DNA of 64,000 nucleotides from Clostridium sp. HBUAS56010 (GTDB lineage: Bacteria > Bacillota > Clostridia > Lachnospirales > Lachnospiraceae). The stretch's first letter is position 1, and every line of letters starts with the position of its first letter. Below are positions 1 through 8,552 of this stretch, piece by piece. Below the pieces are notes generated by a model, which was not told the origin of the DNA, did no database searches, and saw only the letters and a list, made by a program, of their open reading frames with translations. The stretch covers positions 1 to 64,000 of the forward strand of contig NZ_SULJ01000009.1 of assembly GCF_007115105.1 (NCBI RefSeq). The letters are read 5' to 3'. The translations under genes were made by a program, and so were the position numbers.

Positions 1-6
1 CATTCA

Positions 7-33
7 CAGTCATCAAACATGACTGATTTTTTA
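7..33 (+). terminator. Rho-independent terminator reading rightward
   Basis: A 7-bp stem (CAGTCAT / ATGACTG) with a 5-base loop is followed by ATTTTTT on the plus strand. It would end a plus-strand transcript entering from left of the window. On the minus strand it lacks a T tract, so it does not clearly end the tRNA transcript. Confidence 0.6.
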
Positions 34-120
34 GAATTTTCAGGGTTTTACATACTGTTCAATCTTCTGTTTTCAAAGTGCTTTGCATCTGAGTAAAAGC
101 TTGTCTTAATCAAATACTGA

Positions 121-209
121 CGCAGAAGGAGGGATTTGAACCCTCGCGCCGCTACTAACGGCCTACTCCCTTTCCAGGGGAGCCCCTTCAGCCACTTGGG
201 TACTTCTGC
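121..209 (-). tRNA. tRNA-Ser (anticodon GGA)
   Basis: Reading the minus strand, a GCAGAAG acceptor pairs with CTTCTGC, followed by discriminator G. The anticodon stem CTCCC/GGGAG encloses loop CTGGAAA, giving anticodon GGA for UCC/UCU. The long variable arm and the T-loop GGTTCAAATCC fit a class II tRNA-Ser. The 3' CCA is not encoded. It lies 42 bases downstream of a second tRNA-Ser and probably shares its transcript. Confidence 0.95.
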
Positions 210-251
210 AGTTAGCTGATTCTTTATTATATAGCGGCTAAAACCTGCCAA

Positions 252-337
252 CGGAGAGGGTGGGATTCGAACCCACGCGCCCTTGCGGACAAACGGTTTT
301 CAAGACCGCCTCGTTATGACCACTTCGATACCTCTCC
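252..337 (-). tRNA. tRNA-Ser (anticodon TGA)
   Basis: Minus-strand acceptor GGAGAGG pairs with CCTCTCC, discriminator G. Anticodon stem GCGGT/ACCGT with loop CTTGAAA gives anticodon TGA for UCA. A long variable arm and a standard GGTTCGAATCC T-loop are present. CCA is not encoded. It is the first gene behind the promoter at 352-380. Confidence 0.95.
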
Positions 338-351
338 AAATGCGCTTTTAC

Positions 352-380
352 ATTTTAATAGAAGTTTGTACTTTTGTCAA
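352..380 (-). promoter_or_regulatory. Sigma-A promoter of the tRNA-Ser pair
   Basis: On the minus strand TTGACA (380-375) is followed after exactly 17 bases by TAAAAT (357-352). The predicted start falls only a few bases upstream of the tRNA-Ser(TGA) gene at 337, as expected for a stable RNA promoter. Confidence 0.8.
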
Positions 381-514
381 GCACTTTTTTCTATTATTTC
401 CAAATCTCTTGGAGAACTTTATTATCAGTTCATTGGAGCTTTGTATTTGTTGTTGCCGTCATCAGAAGCAACTTGGATAGTTTATCATTGTTTATTGGTT
501 CTGTCAACATATAT

Positions 515-811
515 TTACAATTTTTTCAAATTAATTTTTTTACCCTTAATATAACGTAGAATCTGTTGTTTTGCTTCCTCTGATGAGTAAAATGCTTCAT
601 CATTTCCTGTTATATAATAAAATGCGTCTCTCCATATTTTAACAGGGTACTCCCCTGCCTGAATCTGATTAATTGATGACAGGAATTCTTCTGTAAATAC
701 ATATTTCCTTAAATCAGACAGGTACATACAACCAGATTCTGCTGCAATTCGTTCTAAAAGTCCGGTCTCACAGGTCTGACCATCCTTTTCCTTCTTTTCT
801 CCCATATTCAT
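515..811 (-). CDS. Hypothetical protein, 98 aa, divergent from an XRE regulator
   Basis: I do not recognise a family. The ATG at 811 is chosen because AAGG lies 8 bases upstream; longer upstream readings would run through the promoter at 930-958 and into the regulator gene. The product is soluble, charged at the N-terminus (MNMGEKKEKDG) and ends in a lysine-rich tail. It contains two cysteines and several Tyr/Trp/Phe positions and no membrane segment. Its divergent arrangement with a small helix-turn-helix protein, and a dyad sitting inside its promoter spacer, suggest it is that regulator's target. Function is unknown. Confidence 0.6.
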   Translation of the reverse strand: MNMGEKKEKDGQTCETGLLERIAAESGCMYLSDLRKYVFTEEFLSSINQIQAGEYPVKIWRDAFYYITGNDEAFYSSEEAKQQILRYIKGKKINLKKL

Positions 812-929
812 CTGACGTACCTTCTTCCTTTCTCTTCCTGTAATAATGCAGTGAATGATAGAGAATAACCACGGAATCCCCTGGAATGGTTTTATTGCCT
901 GGTTATACATTAAATACTTTATATAACTA

Positions 930-958
930 ATAATATTGTAACGTATGCAACATGTCAA
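930..958 (-). promoter_or_regulatory. Promoter with dyad operator in the spacer
   Basis: On the minus strand TTGACA (958-953) is separated by 17 bases from TATTAT (935-930). The spacer (937-952) holds an imperfect dyad of form TGTnnCnTAnGnnACA, well placed for repression of the 98-aa gene by the divergent XRE protein. The promoter is seen directly; its use as an operator is an inference. Confidence 0.6.
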
Positions 959-1028
959 GAGATGGATTGCATTATTTGCTACACATATTTCATTTAATGC
1001 AATACTATGGAAACAGAAGGAGCTGCCT

Positions 1029-1355
1029 ATGTATATTGATTTCAATTTTTCCAAACGGCTTTCGGAGCTAAGAACTGAAAAAGGTGTGTCCGCCCGGGAT
1101 ATGAGTTTGTCCCTGGGACAGAACCCCACCTATATCCACAAAATAGAAAATGGAATCGCTCTTCCATCTATGATGGGCTTTTTCTATATATGCGAATACC
1201 TGGATATTGAGCCTGCTGATTTTTTCTCCCGTAATATAAACAGCCCTGTTAAATTAAAAGAACTGACAGAAGATGCCCAGCACTTAAACCGGGAACAACT
1301 TGAGCACATCCATCTGATTGTCAAAGACCTTTTAAAATCAACGGGCAAAAAATAA
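1029..1355 (+). CDS. XRE-family helix-turn-helix transcriptional regulator, 108 aa
   Basis: A single-domain Cro/CI-type regulator. The HTH occupies roughly residues 7-62: RLSELRTEKGVSARDMS, then LGQNPTYIHKIENG as turn and recognition helix, then a hydrophobic third/fourth helix region ending EPADFF. The remaining 45 residues form a helical tail that probably dimerises. The ATG at 1029 has AAGGAG 7 bases upstream; an upstream in-frame ATG at 945 lies in the divergent promoter region and is rejected. A shared terminator follows. The likely target is its own divergent promoter region. Confidence 0.85.
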   Translation: MYIDFNFSKRLSELRTEKGVSARDMSLSLGQNPTYIHKIENGIALPSMMGFFYICEYLDIEPADFFSRNINSPVKLKELTEDAQHLNREQLEHIHLIVKDLLKSTGKK

Positions 1356-1385
1356 AAAGGAAGCTGTGGTTACAGCATTCCTTTT
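1355..1385. terminator. Bidirectional terminator between the XRE gene and ispD
   Basis: AAAAGGAAGCTGT, a 4-base loop, then ACAGCATTCCTTTT form a stem flanked by A and T runs, so it can end both the rightward regulator transcript and the leftward gene. It overlaps the ispD stop codon. Confidence 0.7.
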
Positions 1386-2094
1386 ATTTCATTCCGTAGA
1401 TTCTCTTTAATAGTACCTCTGCAATATCCAGGTCTTCCGGAGTGGTAACCTTTATATTACTGTAATCTCCTGGAATCAGCTTTACCTTTTCTCTGGTCAT
1501 GGCTTCCACAACCATAGCATCATCTGTTACTCCCTTTCGATGACTCTCAGTCGAAAGGAGACTCTCATACGCTTGAAATACCAGGCTGTATTCAAAAGCC
1601 TGGGGAGTCTGAACCAGCCAGAGATAATTCCTGTCTGGAGTGTGGGATGCAAATCCCTCTTCATCTGACACTTTAATGGTATCCTTTGCCGGCATTCCGG
1701 TGACACAGGCCTTGTATTTTTCTGCACCTTCCAACGCTCTTTGTATTATTTCACTGGTAATACAGGGTCTGGCCCCGTCATGAATTAACACATAATCACA
1801 GTCAGAGACCATCTTTAGTCCTTCATATACGGAATGATAACGCTCTATTCCGCCCTCTGTCACAGCCTTTACCTTAGTAAAACCGTATCTTTTCACAATT
1901 TCCTTCTGACAATAGGGAATCTCACCGCAGCCTGTAACGAGAACGATCTCATCAACTGAACTGGTTTCAAATGCCTTCAGCGCATAGTAAAGCATAGGTT
2001 TATCCAGGAGTTCCATGTATTGCTTGTGAATGGAACTTCCCATTCGGGTGCCTTTTCCTGCTGCCAGTATGACAGCGGCTGTTCTACCAGTCAT
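1384..2094 (-). CDS. ispD: 2-C-methyl-D-erythritol 4-phosphate cytidylyltransferase
   Basis: IspD transfers CMP from CTP to MEP, giving CDP-methylerythritol in the non-mevalonate isoprenoid pathway, in the cytosol. The 236-aa length is normal. The nucleotide-binding LAAGKGTRMG loop is at about residues 11-20, HDGARP at about 105-110, and the late DDAMVVEA segment matches the family. It is last in the tsaD-containing minus-strand run, 4 bases after tsaD, and likely co-transcribed. Nothing unusual is visible. Confidence 0.95.
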   Translation of the reverse strand: MTGRTAAVILAAGKGTRMGSSIHKQYMELLDKPMLYYALKAFETSSVDEIVLVTGCGEIPYCQKEIVKRYGFTKVKAVTEGGIERYHSVYEGLKMVSDCDYVLIHDGARPCITSEIIQRALEGAEKYKACVTGMPAKDTIKVSDEEGFASHTPDRNYLWLVQTPQAFEYSLVFQAYESLLSTESHRKGVTDDAMVVEAMTREKVKLIPGDYSNIKVTTPEDLDIAEVLLKRIYGMK

Positions 2095-2098
2095 TGCC

Positions 2099-3136
2099 TT
2101 ACCTTTCTCCCAGTTTCAAATTAGGAACTGCATTTAAGTCCCAGCCAGCTCTTGAACCTTTTTTATATTCATAATAAGCGGCTGTTCCTATCATGGCTGC
2201 ATTATCAGTACAGTATATGGGGGATGGATAATAGAAGGAGATACCTTCTTTTTCACAGGCATTTTTCATTCCCTGTCTGAGTGCAGAATTTGACGCAACA
2301 CCTCCAGCGATTGCAACCTTTTTAAAACCATATTCTCTGGCAGCCTGTATCGTATGGCTTACCAGAACATCCACAACCGCATTCTGGAAAGAAGCTGCCA
2401 AATCTGGTACATGGATTTCCATTCCCATCATGTGAGCATGATTGATATGGTTTAATACTGCTGACTTTAAACCGCTGAAACTGAAATCGTAAACATTGCC
2501 TTCTACCTTTGCCCTTGGAAACTTTATTGCATCAGGATTCCCTTCTTTTGCCGCTTTATCAATCTTTGGACCGCCAGGATAGCCAAGACCTACCGCCCTT
2601 GCAACCTTATCAAAGGCTTCTCCGGCGGCATCATCTCTGGTACGTCCTAAAATCTCAAACTCACCATAATCCTTTACAATGACCAGATGGGTATGACCGC
2701 CTGATACGATCAGGCAAAGAAAAGGAGGTTCCAGATCCGGATGTTCAATAAAATTGGCAGATACATGTCCTTCAATATGATGAACACCTACTAAAGGCTT
2801 CTTTGCTGCATAAGCAATGGCTTTTGCTTCTGCCACTCCAACAAGAAGTGCTCCTACAAGCCCTGGTCCGTAAGTGACTCCGATGGCATCCATCTCAGAA
2901 AGCGGCTTACCGGATTCCAAAAGAGCTGCTTCGATTACCTGATTGATCTTTTCTATATGTTTTCTTGATGCAATCTCCGGAACTACACCTCCATATAATG
3001 TGTGAAGGGCAATCTGGGAGGATATTACATTAGAAAGTATCTCCCGCCCATTCTTCACGACAGAAGCTGCCGTCTCATCGCAGGAACTTTCAATTGCCAG
3101 TATATATACATCTTCCTCTGTATCATTCTTTTTCAT
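2099..3136 (-). CDS. tsaD: tRNA N6-threonylcarbamoyltransferase TsaD
   Basis: TsaD is the catalytic ATPase-like subunit that transfers the threonylcarbamoyl group to A37 of ANN-decoding tRNAs, with TsaB and TsaE, both encoded nearby. The N-terminal [10 protein letters not shown] motif, the metal-binding HIEGH histidines, SGGHTHLV and the late [11 protein letters not shown] segment are all present. Start: ATG at 3136 has GAGGG 7 bases upstream; ATG at 3142 with GAGG 9 bases upstream is nearly as good (345 or 347 aa). Longer starts overlap rnz and lack a ribosome site. The gene begins just past the rnz stop. Confidence 0.95.
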   Translation of the reverse strand: MKKNDTEEDVYILAIESSCDETAASVVKNGREILSNVISSQIALHTLYGGVVPEIASRKHIEKINQVIEAALLESGKPLSEMDAIGVTYGPGLVGALLVGVAEAKAIAYAAKKPLVGVHHIEGHVSANFIEHPDLEPPFLCLIVSGGHTHLVIVKDYGEFEILGRTRDDAAGEAFDKVARAVGLGYPGGPKIDKAAKEGNPDAIKFPRAKVEGNVYDFSFSGLKSAVLNHINHAHMMGMEIHVPDLAASFQNAVVDVLVSHTIQAAREYGFKKVAIAGGVASNSALRQGMKNACEKEGISFYYPSPIYCTDNAAMIGTAAYYEYKKGSRAGWDLNAVPNLKLGER

Positions 3137-3146
3137 TGCCATTCCC

Positions 3147-4058
3147 TCATTCCTCATCAAATTCCAGCTCTGCTGTCCAGGCATCTTTTGCCGCTTTTGC
3201 CCGCGGGAAAATGTCTCTGACTTTATCCATGAATTCTTCTGGTCTGGTAAGGGAGGGGCTGTAATGAGTCAGCCACATCTGTTTTGGCTGTGCTTCTTTT
3301 GCCAGTCTGGCAGCTTCATAGAATGTCATATGTCTGTATTCTCTGGCTTTTGCTTCTTTTCCTTCTTCCCCATACATTCCTTCACAGATAAAAAGGTCTG
3401 CATCTTTTGCATATTCTGCAATCACAGGAACTGGTCTTGTATCCGTACAGTAAGTCACTTTAATTCCCCGTCTTGCCGGTCCTAATACCATATCAGGAGT
3501 TAATGTTCTCTCTCCGTCAGCAATGGTCTCTCCTTTTTGAAGGCGGTTCCAGAACTTTTGCGGAATTTGGGACTCTTTTGCACGGTCAACATCAAAACGG
3601 CCTGTCCTTGGAATGGAAATAGAATAACCATAGCAAACCACATTATGGTTCACACGATACGCATCAATCACATAAGGTCCGATCTTTAACTGTTCCCGGT
3701 TCTCAGACAGTTCTATAAATTTTAATTCAAATGGAAGCTCCGGTGCTATGACCCTTAGCGCTCCAACGACCCGTTCCAATCCTTTTGGTCCAATGAGCGT
3801 AAGGGGTTCCGTCCGTTCGGCATTGCCCATGGTTAATAAAAGTCCCGGCAATCCGCTGATATGATCCGCATGATAATGAGTAAAGCAGATGACATCAATG
3901 GGCTTCGGGCTCCAGCCTTTTTCCTTTAACGCAATCTGGGTCCCTTCGCCGCAGTCAATGAGAAGACTGCTGCCGTCACACCTTGCCATCATGGCTGTCA
4001 GCCAGCGATATGGTAAGGGCATCATTCCTCCGGTTCCCAGCAAACATATATCCAACAT
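3147..4058 (-). CDS. rnz: Ribonuclease Z
   Basis: A metallo-beta-lactamase-fold endonuclease that trims the 3' trailer of tRNA precursors, relevant because the nearby tRNA genes do not encode CCA. Residues [14 protein letters not shown] hold the zinc-binding HxHxDH motif; further ligands are the C-terminal THYSPS and upstream Asp/His segments. Length 303 aa matches the short bacterial form. ATG at 4058 has GAGG 7 bases upstream. Its stop overlaps the ribosome site region of tsaD, so the two are probably translated from one message. Confidence 0.93.
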   Translation of the reverse strand: MLDICLLGTGGMMPLPYRWLTAMMARCDGSSLLIDCGEGTQIALKEKGWSPKPIDVICFTHYHADHISGLPGLLLTMGNAERTEPLTLIGPKGLERVVGALRVIAPELPFELKFIELSENREQLKIGPYVIDAYRVNHNVVCYGYSISIPRTGRFDVDRAKESQIPQKFWNRLQKGETIADGERTLTPDMVLGPARRGIKVTYCTDTRPVPVIAEYAKDADLFICEGMYGEEGKEAKAREYRHMTFYEAARLAKEAQPKQMWLTHYSPSLTRPEEFMDKVRDIFPRAKAAKDAWTAELEFDEE

Positions 4059-4146
4059 AAAATTTCCTCGCTTTTGCTTCAATCAATGAATGGCGGTCAA
4101 AAAACCGCCTCATAAAATCATATCACAAAGCAGAGGCAATTAGCAA

Positions 4147-4389
4147 CTATAAATATTCCAGTTGTTCTTCTACTTCTACTGGTATTTTAAATTCCATAAT
4201 CAAGGCGTCATAACAATCTTCACACAAGTCAAAGTGATGGATCTCCCCATCTTTTTCTGAAAAGAAATCCCAGCTATGATTGATGCTGATCACTCCTTCT
4301 CTGGCAATGCCTTCCGATACAATAATTTTTTTGCCGCAGCAATTGCAAACAACTGTTTCAAGCTGACCGCCGTTTTTGTACTTTCTCAT
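4147..4389 (-). CDS. Small zinc-binding protein, 80 aa, unknown function
   Basis: Two cysteine pairs (CNCC near residue 15 and CEDC near residue 58) are placed like a treble-clef or zinc-ribbon knuckle. The rest is acidic with a C-terminal hydrophobic end. GGTGAG lies 6 bases upstream of the ATG. Its start overlaps the stop of an upstream reading frame by 4 bases (ATGA), suggesting translational coupling. Such small CxxC proteins are common in clostridial genomes; no function is assignable from sequence. Confidence 0.75.
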   Translation of the reverse strand: MRKYKNGGQLETVVCNCCGKKIIVSEGIAREGVISINHSWDFFSEKDGEIHHFDLCEDCYDALIMEFKIPVEVEEQLEYL

Positions 4390-4592
4390 CTTACTCTCAC
4401 CTTTCCTTTTTCCCGCCCGCTGTTTTCATACCGGGCATATTGGTATGCCTTTTTGGCTTCCCTTTTTCGCACGTCCCAGATCCGCCCATTTTCTGCACCG
4501 CTAGAACGGAGGATAGAAAAAAGGGCATCCCAACTGGATACCCCTACATTATAAACGGTGTTATGACTTATTTTTAGTGGTAAATGTTTCAA
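4386..4592 (-). CDS. Possible small coupled ORF, 68 aa (doubtful)
   Basis: A TTG-initiated frame fills the gap between rimI and the zinc protein. Its start overlaps the rimI stop (TTGA) and its stop overlaps the next start (ATGA), which is the geometry of translational coupling. Against it: no clear ribosome site of its own, no recognised family, and a composition (basic C-terminal tail rich in Arg/Lys) that could be chance. If not coding, this 200-base stretch is an untranslated spacer. Confidence 0.3.
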   Translation of the reverse strand: MKHLPLKISHNTVYNVGVSSWDALFSILRSSGAENGRIWDVRKREAKKAYQYARYENSGREKGKVRVR

Positions 4593-5023
4593 ATCACGGC
4601 GTACTGCATGACGAGGGCATTTTCACTCGGATTATGGTAATAATCTTTTCGAATTCCAGCTTCGGTGAAACCATAGGATCTATATAGGTTTCTGGCACTT
4701 TTATTGCTTTCACGCACCTCTAAAAACAAGGACTGTGCGGACTTTTCTCTGGAATAATCCACCACCCGGTCCATAAGTTTCTTTGATAGTCCGAGCCCCC
4801 TAAACTGGGGAAGAAGTGCAATCCTTAAAAGTTCTCCTTCCCCTGCAATGATCCGCAGCACACAGTACCCCTTCAAAATACCATCCCCGGTAAGCACAAA
4901 CCAGGTATCCAGCTCACTGGTAAGTCCTTCTTTTATGGTATGAAAAGACCAGGGATCGCTGAAACAGACCTGTTCTGCATGGGAAATAAAAGAAACATGA
5001 TTCTCTTCCATCTTACAGACCAT
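4589..5023 (-). CDS. rimI: Ribosomal-protein alanine N-acetyltransferase RimI
   Basis: A GNAT-fold acetyltransferase of 144 aa. The acetyl-CoA-binding segment LLPQFRGLGLSKKLMDR carries the RGxGxS/K-type motif; the C-terminal NLYRSYGFTEAGIRKDYY block is typical of RimI, which acetylates N-terminal residues of ribosomal protein S18 in E. coli. It overlaps the end of tsaB by 11 bases, the usual tsaB-rimI arrangement in Firmicutes. The start at 5023 has AGGGG upstream; an in-frame ATG four codons later is possible. Confidence 0.9.
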   Translation of the reverse strand: MVCKMEENHVSFISHAEQVCFSDPWSFHTIKEGLTSELDTWFVLTGDGILKGYCVLRIIAGEGELLRIALLPQFRGLGLSKKLMDRVVDYSREKSAQSLFLEVRESNKSARNLYRSYGFTEAGIRKDYYHNPSENALVMQYAVI

Positions 5024-5732
5024 TCGTTTCCCCTTTTAAAGCCTGCTCTTCCCGCTCACGCTCTGCCTGCGGTTTTCTCAGATAATCAGGTCCGTGGTCG
5101 GCTGCACTTACCGTTTTTCCTTCTTCATAATACAGACTTCCAAGAGCTGCAACAGAAGATGCTTTCTGTCTGTTTAAATGGGCAGGTGCAAAGGAATATG
5201 GAACAGCCATCTCCTTCTTTATCTGCTCTTTGTATACAGGAACTCCATCTCCCAAAAAGATTATCTTCTCTCCTGTTTCATTTAATTCTCTGATCAGATC
5301 GGAAATATCCATGGCACAGGATTCTTTTTCCACGGAAAATCCGCTTTTATTGTTATAGATTCCTGTATATACCTGATTTCTTCTGGCATCCATAATGGGA
5401 CATACCAGACCGGAATATCCGTATAAATTATATGCCATTGCGTCTGTGGTAGGTACCGAAACCAACGGCTTATGAAGTGCAAGTCCAAGCCCTTTTCCCG
5501 TGGCAGAACCAATCCTCAGACCGGTAAAAGAGCCAGGACCTGCGGATACTGCAATGGCATCAACCGTTTCCAAATCAAATTCTACCATGGAAACAATCTC
5601 ATCAAGCATGGGAAGAAGTGTCTGGGAATGGGTCTTTTTAAAATTGACTGTATATTCAGCGATGAGCATCTGATCTGTTATAAGGGCAACAGAGGCTACC
5701 AGCGATGAGCTTTCGATTCCAAGTATATTCAT
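5013..5732 (-). CDS. tsaB: tRNA threonylcarbamoyladenosine biosynthesis protein TsaB
   Basis: TsaB is an inactive ASKHA-fold paralogue of TsaD and the scaffold that dimerises with it for t6A synthesis. The N-terminal MNILGIESSS and the SAGPGSFTGLRIG loop are diagnostic; the C-terminal PDYLRKPQAERE matches the family end. 239 aa is normal. It abuts tsaE (stop at 5733) and overlaps rimI, so tsaE-tsaB-rimI form one operon. Confidence 0.95.
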   Translation of the reverse strand: MNILGIESSSLVASVALITDQMLIAEYTVNFKKTHSQTLLPMLDEIVSMVEFDLETVDAIAVSAGPGSFTGLRIGSATGKGLGLALHKPLVSVPTTDAMAYNLYGYSGLVCPIMDARRNQVYTGIYNNKSGFSVEKESCAMDISDLIRELNETGEKIIFLGDGVPVYKEQIKKEMAVPYSFAPAHLNRQKASSVAALGSLYYEEGKTVSAADHGPDYLRKPQAEREREEQALKGETNGL

Positions 5733-6158
5733 TTACATTCCCTCCACGGTTATTTTTCTGTAATCAAACCCTTTTTCCATATCTTTTTCAATGGTCACCG
5801 TAATCACATGATCAGGAAGAATCTCCCGGATCAGCTCAGACCATTCAATTAATGTTACCCCTTCTCCATAAAAACAGTCTTCATATCCAATCTCATCCAT
5901 TTCGCTTACATCGCCGATCCGGTAGACATCAAAATGATAAAACGGCAAACGCCCGTCATCATACTGCTGGACGATTGTAAACGTAGGGCTGTTTACAGGT
6001 TCTGTAATTCCAAGCCCTGCTGCAAATCCCTGTGTAAAAACCGTTTTTCCAACCCCAAGATCCCCGTTTAAACAATAAACCGAGGATTGATCTGCCGCCT
6101 CTCCCAGTTTCTTCCCCAGTTCAAACGTCTCTTCTGGTTTCCAGCTATCTATTACCAT
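5733..6158 (-). CDS. tsaE: tRNA threonylcarbamoyladenosine biosynthesis ATPase TsaE
   Basis: A small P-loop ATPase needed for turnover of the TsaBD complex. Walker A is GDLGVGKT at about residues 33-40; the SPTFTIVQQY and FYHFDVYRI segments and LIEWSE follow as in the family. ATG at 6158 is preferred (AGAGGA about 7 bases upstream), giving the usual 141 aa; a longer frame to 6227 adds 23 residues with no family support. An 84-base spacer separates it from tex. Confidence 0.93.
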   Translation of the reverse strand: MVIDSWKPEETFELGKKLGEAADQSSVYCLNGDLGVGKTVFTQGFAAGLGITEPVNSPTFTIVQQYDDGRLPFYHFDVYRIGDVSEMDEIGYEDCFYGEGVTLIEWSELIREILPDHVITVTIEKDMEKGFDYRKITVEGM

Positions 6159-6242
6159 AATTATATCCTCTTTCGCCTCCAAAGAGGCAGCTTCTTTAAT
6201 TATTAGTGAAATTAATGCCTGTTTCAAATATCCGGTAAAAGA

Positions 6243-8384
6243 TCAGAATTTCATTGTCAGCGCAATCCGTTTCTTGGGAAGATCTACGCTTATGACTTTC
6301 ACCTCAACAATATCTCCTACACTTACTGCTTCCAATGGGTGCTTGATGAATTTGTCTGATATCTGGGAAATGTGGACAAGGCCGTCCTGATGGACACCGA
6401 TATCTACGAATGCACCAAAATCAATGACATTCCTTACCGTTCCTTTCAGTACCATACCTGGTTTTAAATCTTTCATATCCATAACATCAGTCCGGAGAAT
6501 GGGTTTTGGCATCTCATCACGGGGATCTCTCGCAGGCTTTTCCAACTCTTTTGCAATATCCCGAAGGGTGATCTCACCGATCTCCAGTTCAGAAGCAAGC
6601 TTTTTATAATCAGGAATCTTCTTACCTAATCCACTTAGACCGCCACGTGTAAGTTCCGATGGCTCATAGCCCAGTTTCTTTAGAAGCTTTTTTGCCGCTT
6701 CATAAGATTCCGGATGAACACTGGTCTGATCCAGAGGATTCTTTCCTCCCTGAATTCTCATGAATCCGGCACACTGTTCATATGCTTTGGGACCCAGTTT
6801 GGAAACTTTCAATAGCTGGCTTCTGCTTAAAAAAGCACCATTCGCCTCCCGGTATAAGACAATGTTCTTTGCAATCGGCTTTGAGATGCCGGATATATAT
6901 TCCAAAAGGGAAGCGGAGGCAGTGTTTAAATCCACTCCGACTTTATTTACACAATCCTCAACTACAGCCTGGAGTGCCTCACTTAAACGCTTCTGGTTCA
7001 TATCATGCTGGTATTGACCTACACCGATGGACTTTGGATCAATCTTGACCAGTTCTGCAAGAGGGTCCTGAAGTCTTCGGGCAATGGAAGCTGCACTCCG
7101 CTGACCAACGTCAAAATTAGGAAATTCCTCTGTAGCCAGCTTACTGGCGGAATAGACAGAAGCCCCTGCTTCATTCACAATAATATACTGAACCTGCTCC
7201 GGAATTTCTTTTAATAATTCCACGATTACCGCCTCTGATTCTCTGGAGGCTGTTCCATTTCCTACAGAAATCAAGGAAATGTGATACTTTTTAATAAGCT
7301 TTTTGACCGTTTCTTTTGCTTCTTCCACTTTATTCTGCGGAGCAGTGGGATAAATGACCACGGTATCAAGAACTTTTCCTGTCTCATCCACGACTGCCAG
7401 CTTACAGCCTGTCCGAAATGCAGGGTCCCAGCCAAGAACTACACGTCCGACTATAGGAGGCTGCATCAAAAGCTGCTCCAGGTTCTTTCCAAAGACTTTA
7501 ATGGCACTCTCTTCTGCCTTTTCCGTCAGTTCACTTCTCACTTCCCGCTCGATTGCAGGAGCAATGAGACGCCCGTAACTGTCTTCAACTACCTCTTGAA
7601 GTACAGGTGTTGTGTAGGGATTGTCCCTTACAATAACCTGTTTTTCCAGATATCGGATAATCTGTTCTATGGGAGCTGTAATCTTTACGGTAAGAAGCTT
7701 TTCTTTTTCCCCGCGGTTTATGGCAAGAATTCTGTGTCCTGCTGTCTTTTTTAATGTCTCTTCATAATTGTAATACATCTCATAAACAGATTCTGTCTTC
7801 TCATCCTTTGCCTGAGACTGGAGAAGCCCCTGACTCAATGTGGCATTGCGGATATAGGTACGGAAATCTGCCTGGTCAGAAAGCCGCTCTGCCAGAATAT
7901 CCTTTGCACCATCAATGGCTTCTTCTGGAGAATTCACTCCCTTTTCTTCTGAGACATACCGGCCAGCTTCTTTTATTAAAGGGGAATCTGCCATTTGAAG
8001 AAGAATATAATCTGCAAATGGTTCCAGACCTTTTTCCTTTGCTATGGTGGCACGGGTCCTTCTCTTTTGCTTATACGGACGGTATAAATCCTCTACGGCT
8101 ACCAGAGTCGGGGCTTCGTTGATCCTTACCTCCAGCTCTTTCGTCAATTTTTCCTGGTCCCGGATGGAGGAGATCACCTGCTGCTTCCTCTCCTCAAGAT
8201 TCCTGAGATAACGAAGACGCTCATCCAGATCCCGAAGTACCTCATCATTTAAAGAACCGGTAACTTCCTTCCTGTATCTGGCAATAAAGGGAATGGTATT
8301 CCCCTCATCAATCAGCTTAACCGTGGCTTCTACCTGGTTCCTTCCAATGGAAAGTTCTTCCTGCAATACTTTTATGATATCCAT
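6243..8384 (-). CDS. tex: Tex-family S1 RNA-binding protein (transcription accessory protein)
   Basis: A 713-aa Tex homologue: N-terminal helical region, a YqgF-like RNase H fold domain (near GRVVLGWDPAFRTGCKLAVVD, about residue 315), tandem helix-hairpin-helix elements (near SASLLEYISGI and SKLGPKAYEQCAGF), and a C-terminal S1 domain (VLKGTVRNVIDFGAFVDIG to the end). Tex binds nucleic acids and transcription complexes; its exact role here is unknown. AAGGGG stands 6 bases before the ATG. It heads the tsaE-tsaB run and may share its transcript. Confidence 0.93.
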   Translation of the reverse strand: MDIIKVLQEELSIGRNQVEATVKLIDEGNTIPFIARYRKEVTGSLNDEVLRDLDERLRYLRNLEERKQQVISSIRDQEKLTKELEVRINEAPTLVAVEDLYRPYKQKRRTRATIAKEKGLEPFADYILLQMADSPLIKEAGRYVSEEKGVNSPEEAIDGAKDILAERLSDQADFRTYIRNATLSQGLLQSQAKDEKTESVYEMYYNYEETLKKTAGHRILAINRGEKEKLLTVKITAPIEQIIRYLEKQVIVRDNPYTTPVLQEVVEDSYGRLIAPAIEREVRSELTEKAEESAIKVFGKNLEQLLMQPPIVGRVVLGWDPAFRTGCKLAVVDETGKVLDTVVIYPTAPQNKVEEAKETVKKLIKKYHISLISVGNGTASRESEAVIVELLKEIPEQVQYIIVNEAGASVYSASKLATEEFPNFDVGQRSAASIARRLQDPLAELVKIDPKSIGVGQYQHDMNQKRLSEALQAVVEDCVNKVGVDLNTASASLLEYISGISKPIAKNIVLYREANGAFLSRSQLLKVSKLGPKAYEQCAGFMRIQGGKNPLDQTSVHPESYEAAKKLLKKLGYEPSELTRGGLSGLGKKIPDYKKLASELEIGEITLRDIAKELEKPARDPRDEMPKPILRTDVMDMKDLKPGMVLKGTVRNVIDFGAFVDIGVHQDGLVHISQISDKFIKHPLEAVSVGDIVEVKVISVDLPKKRIALTMKF

Positions 8385-8461
8385 GCTATTCCCCTTGCTT
8401 TTTAATAGTTCATTTAATTTTATTATTATAATTCATCAGTCTTTGGTTTGCAAGACCTGTC

Positions 8462-8490
8462 TGGACATGCAGTCGGTTTCGTGCTACAAT
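8462..8490 (+). promoter_or_regulatory. Sigma-A promoter of the 131-aa membrane protein gene
   Basis: TGGACA (8462-8467), a 17-base spacer and TACAAT (8485-8490) lie about 60 bases upstream of the plus-strand gene in the 168-base gap divergent from tex. Confidence 0.6.
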
Positions 8491-8552
8491 CATACAATGC
8501 AAGAGAATGCGCTCTTTGCTTTTGAAAATACGCAAACGAGGTATAAATACAA

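Noticed and set aside
812-1129. N-terminal extension of the 98-aa protein
   Set aside because: It would run through the TTGACA/TATTAT promoter and antisense to the XRE gene; the ATG at 811 has a good ribosome site.
7281-8122. Long plus-strand frames opposite tex
   Set aside because: Antisense shadows of a well-supported gene, without ribosome sites or recognisable families.
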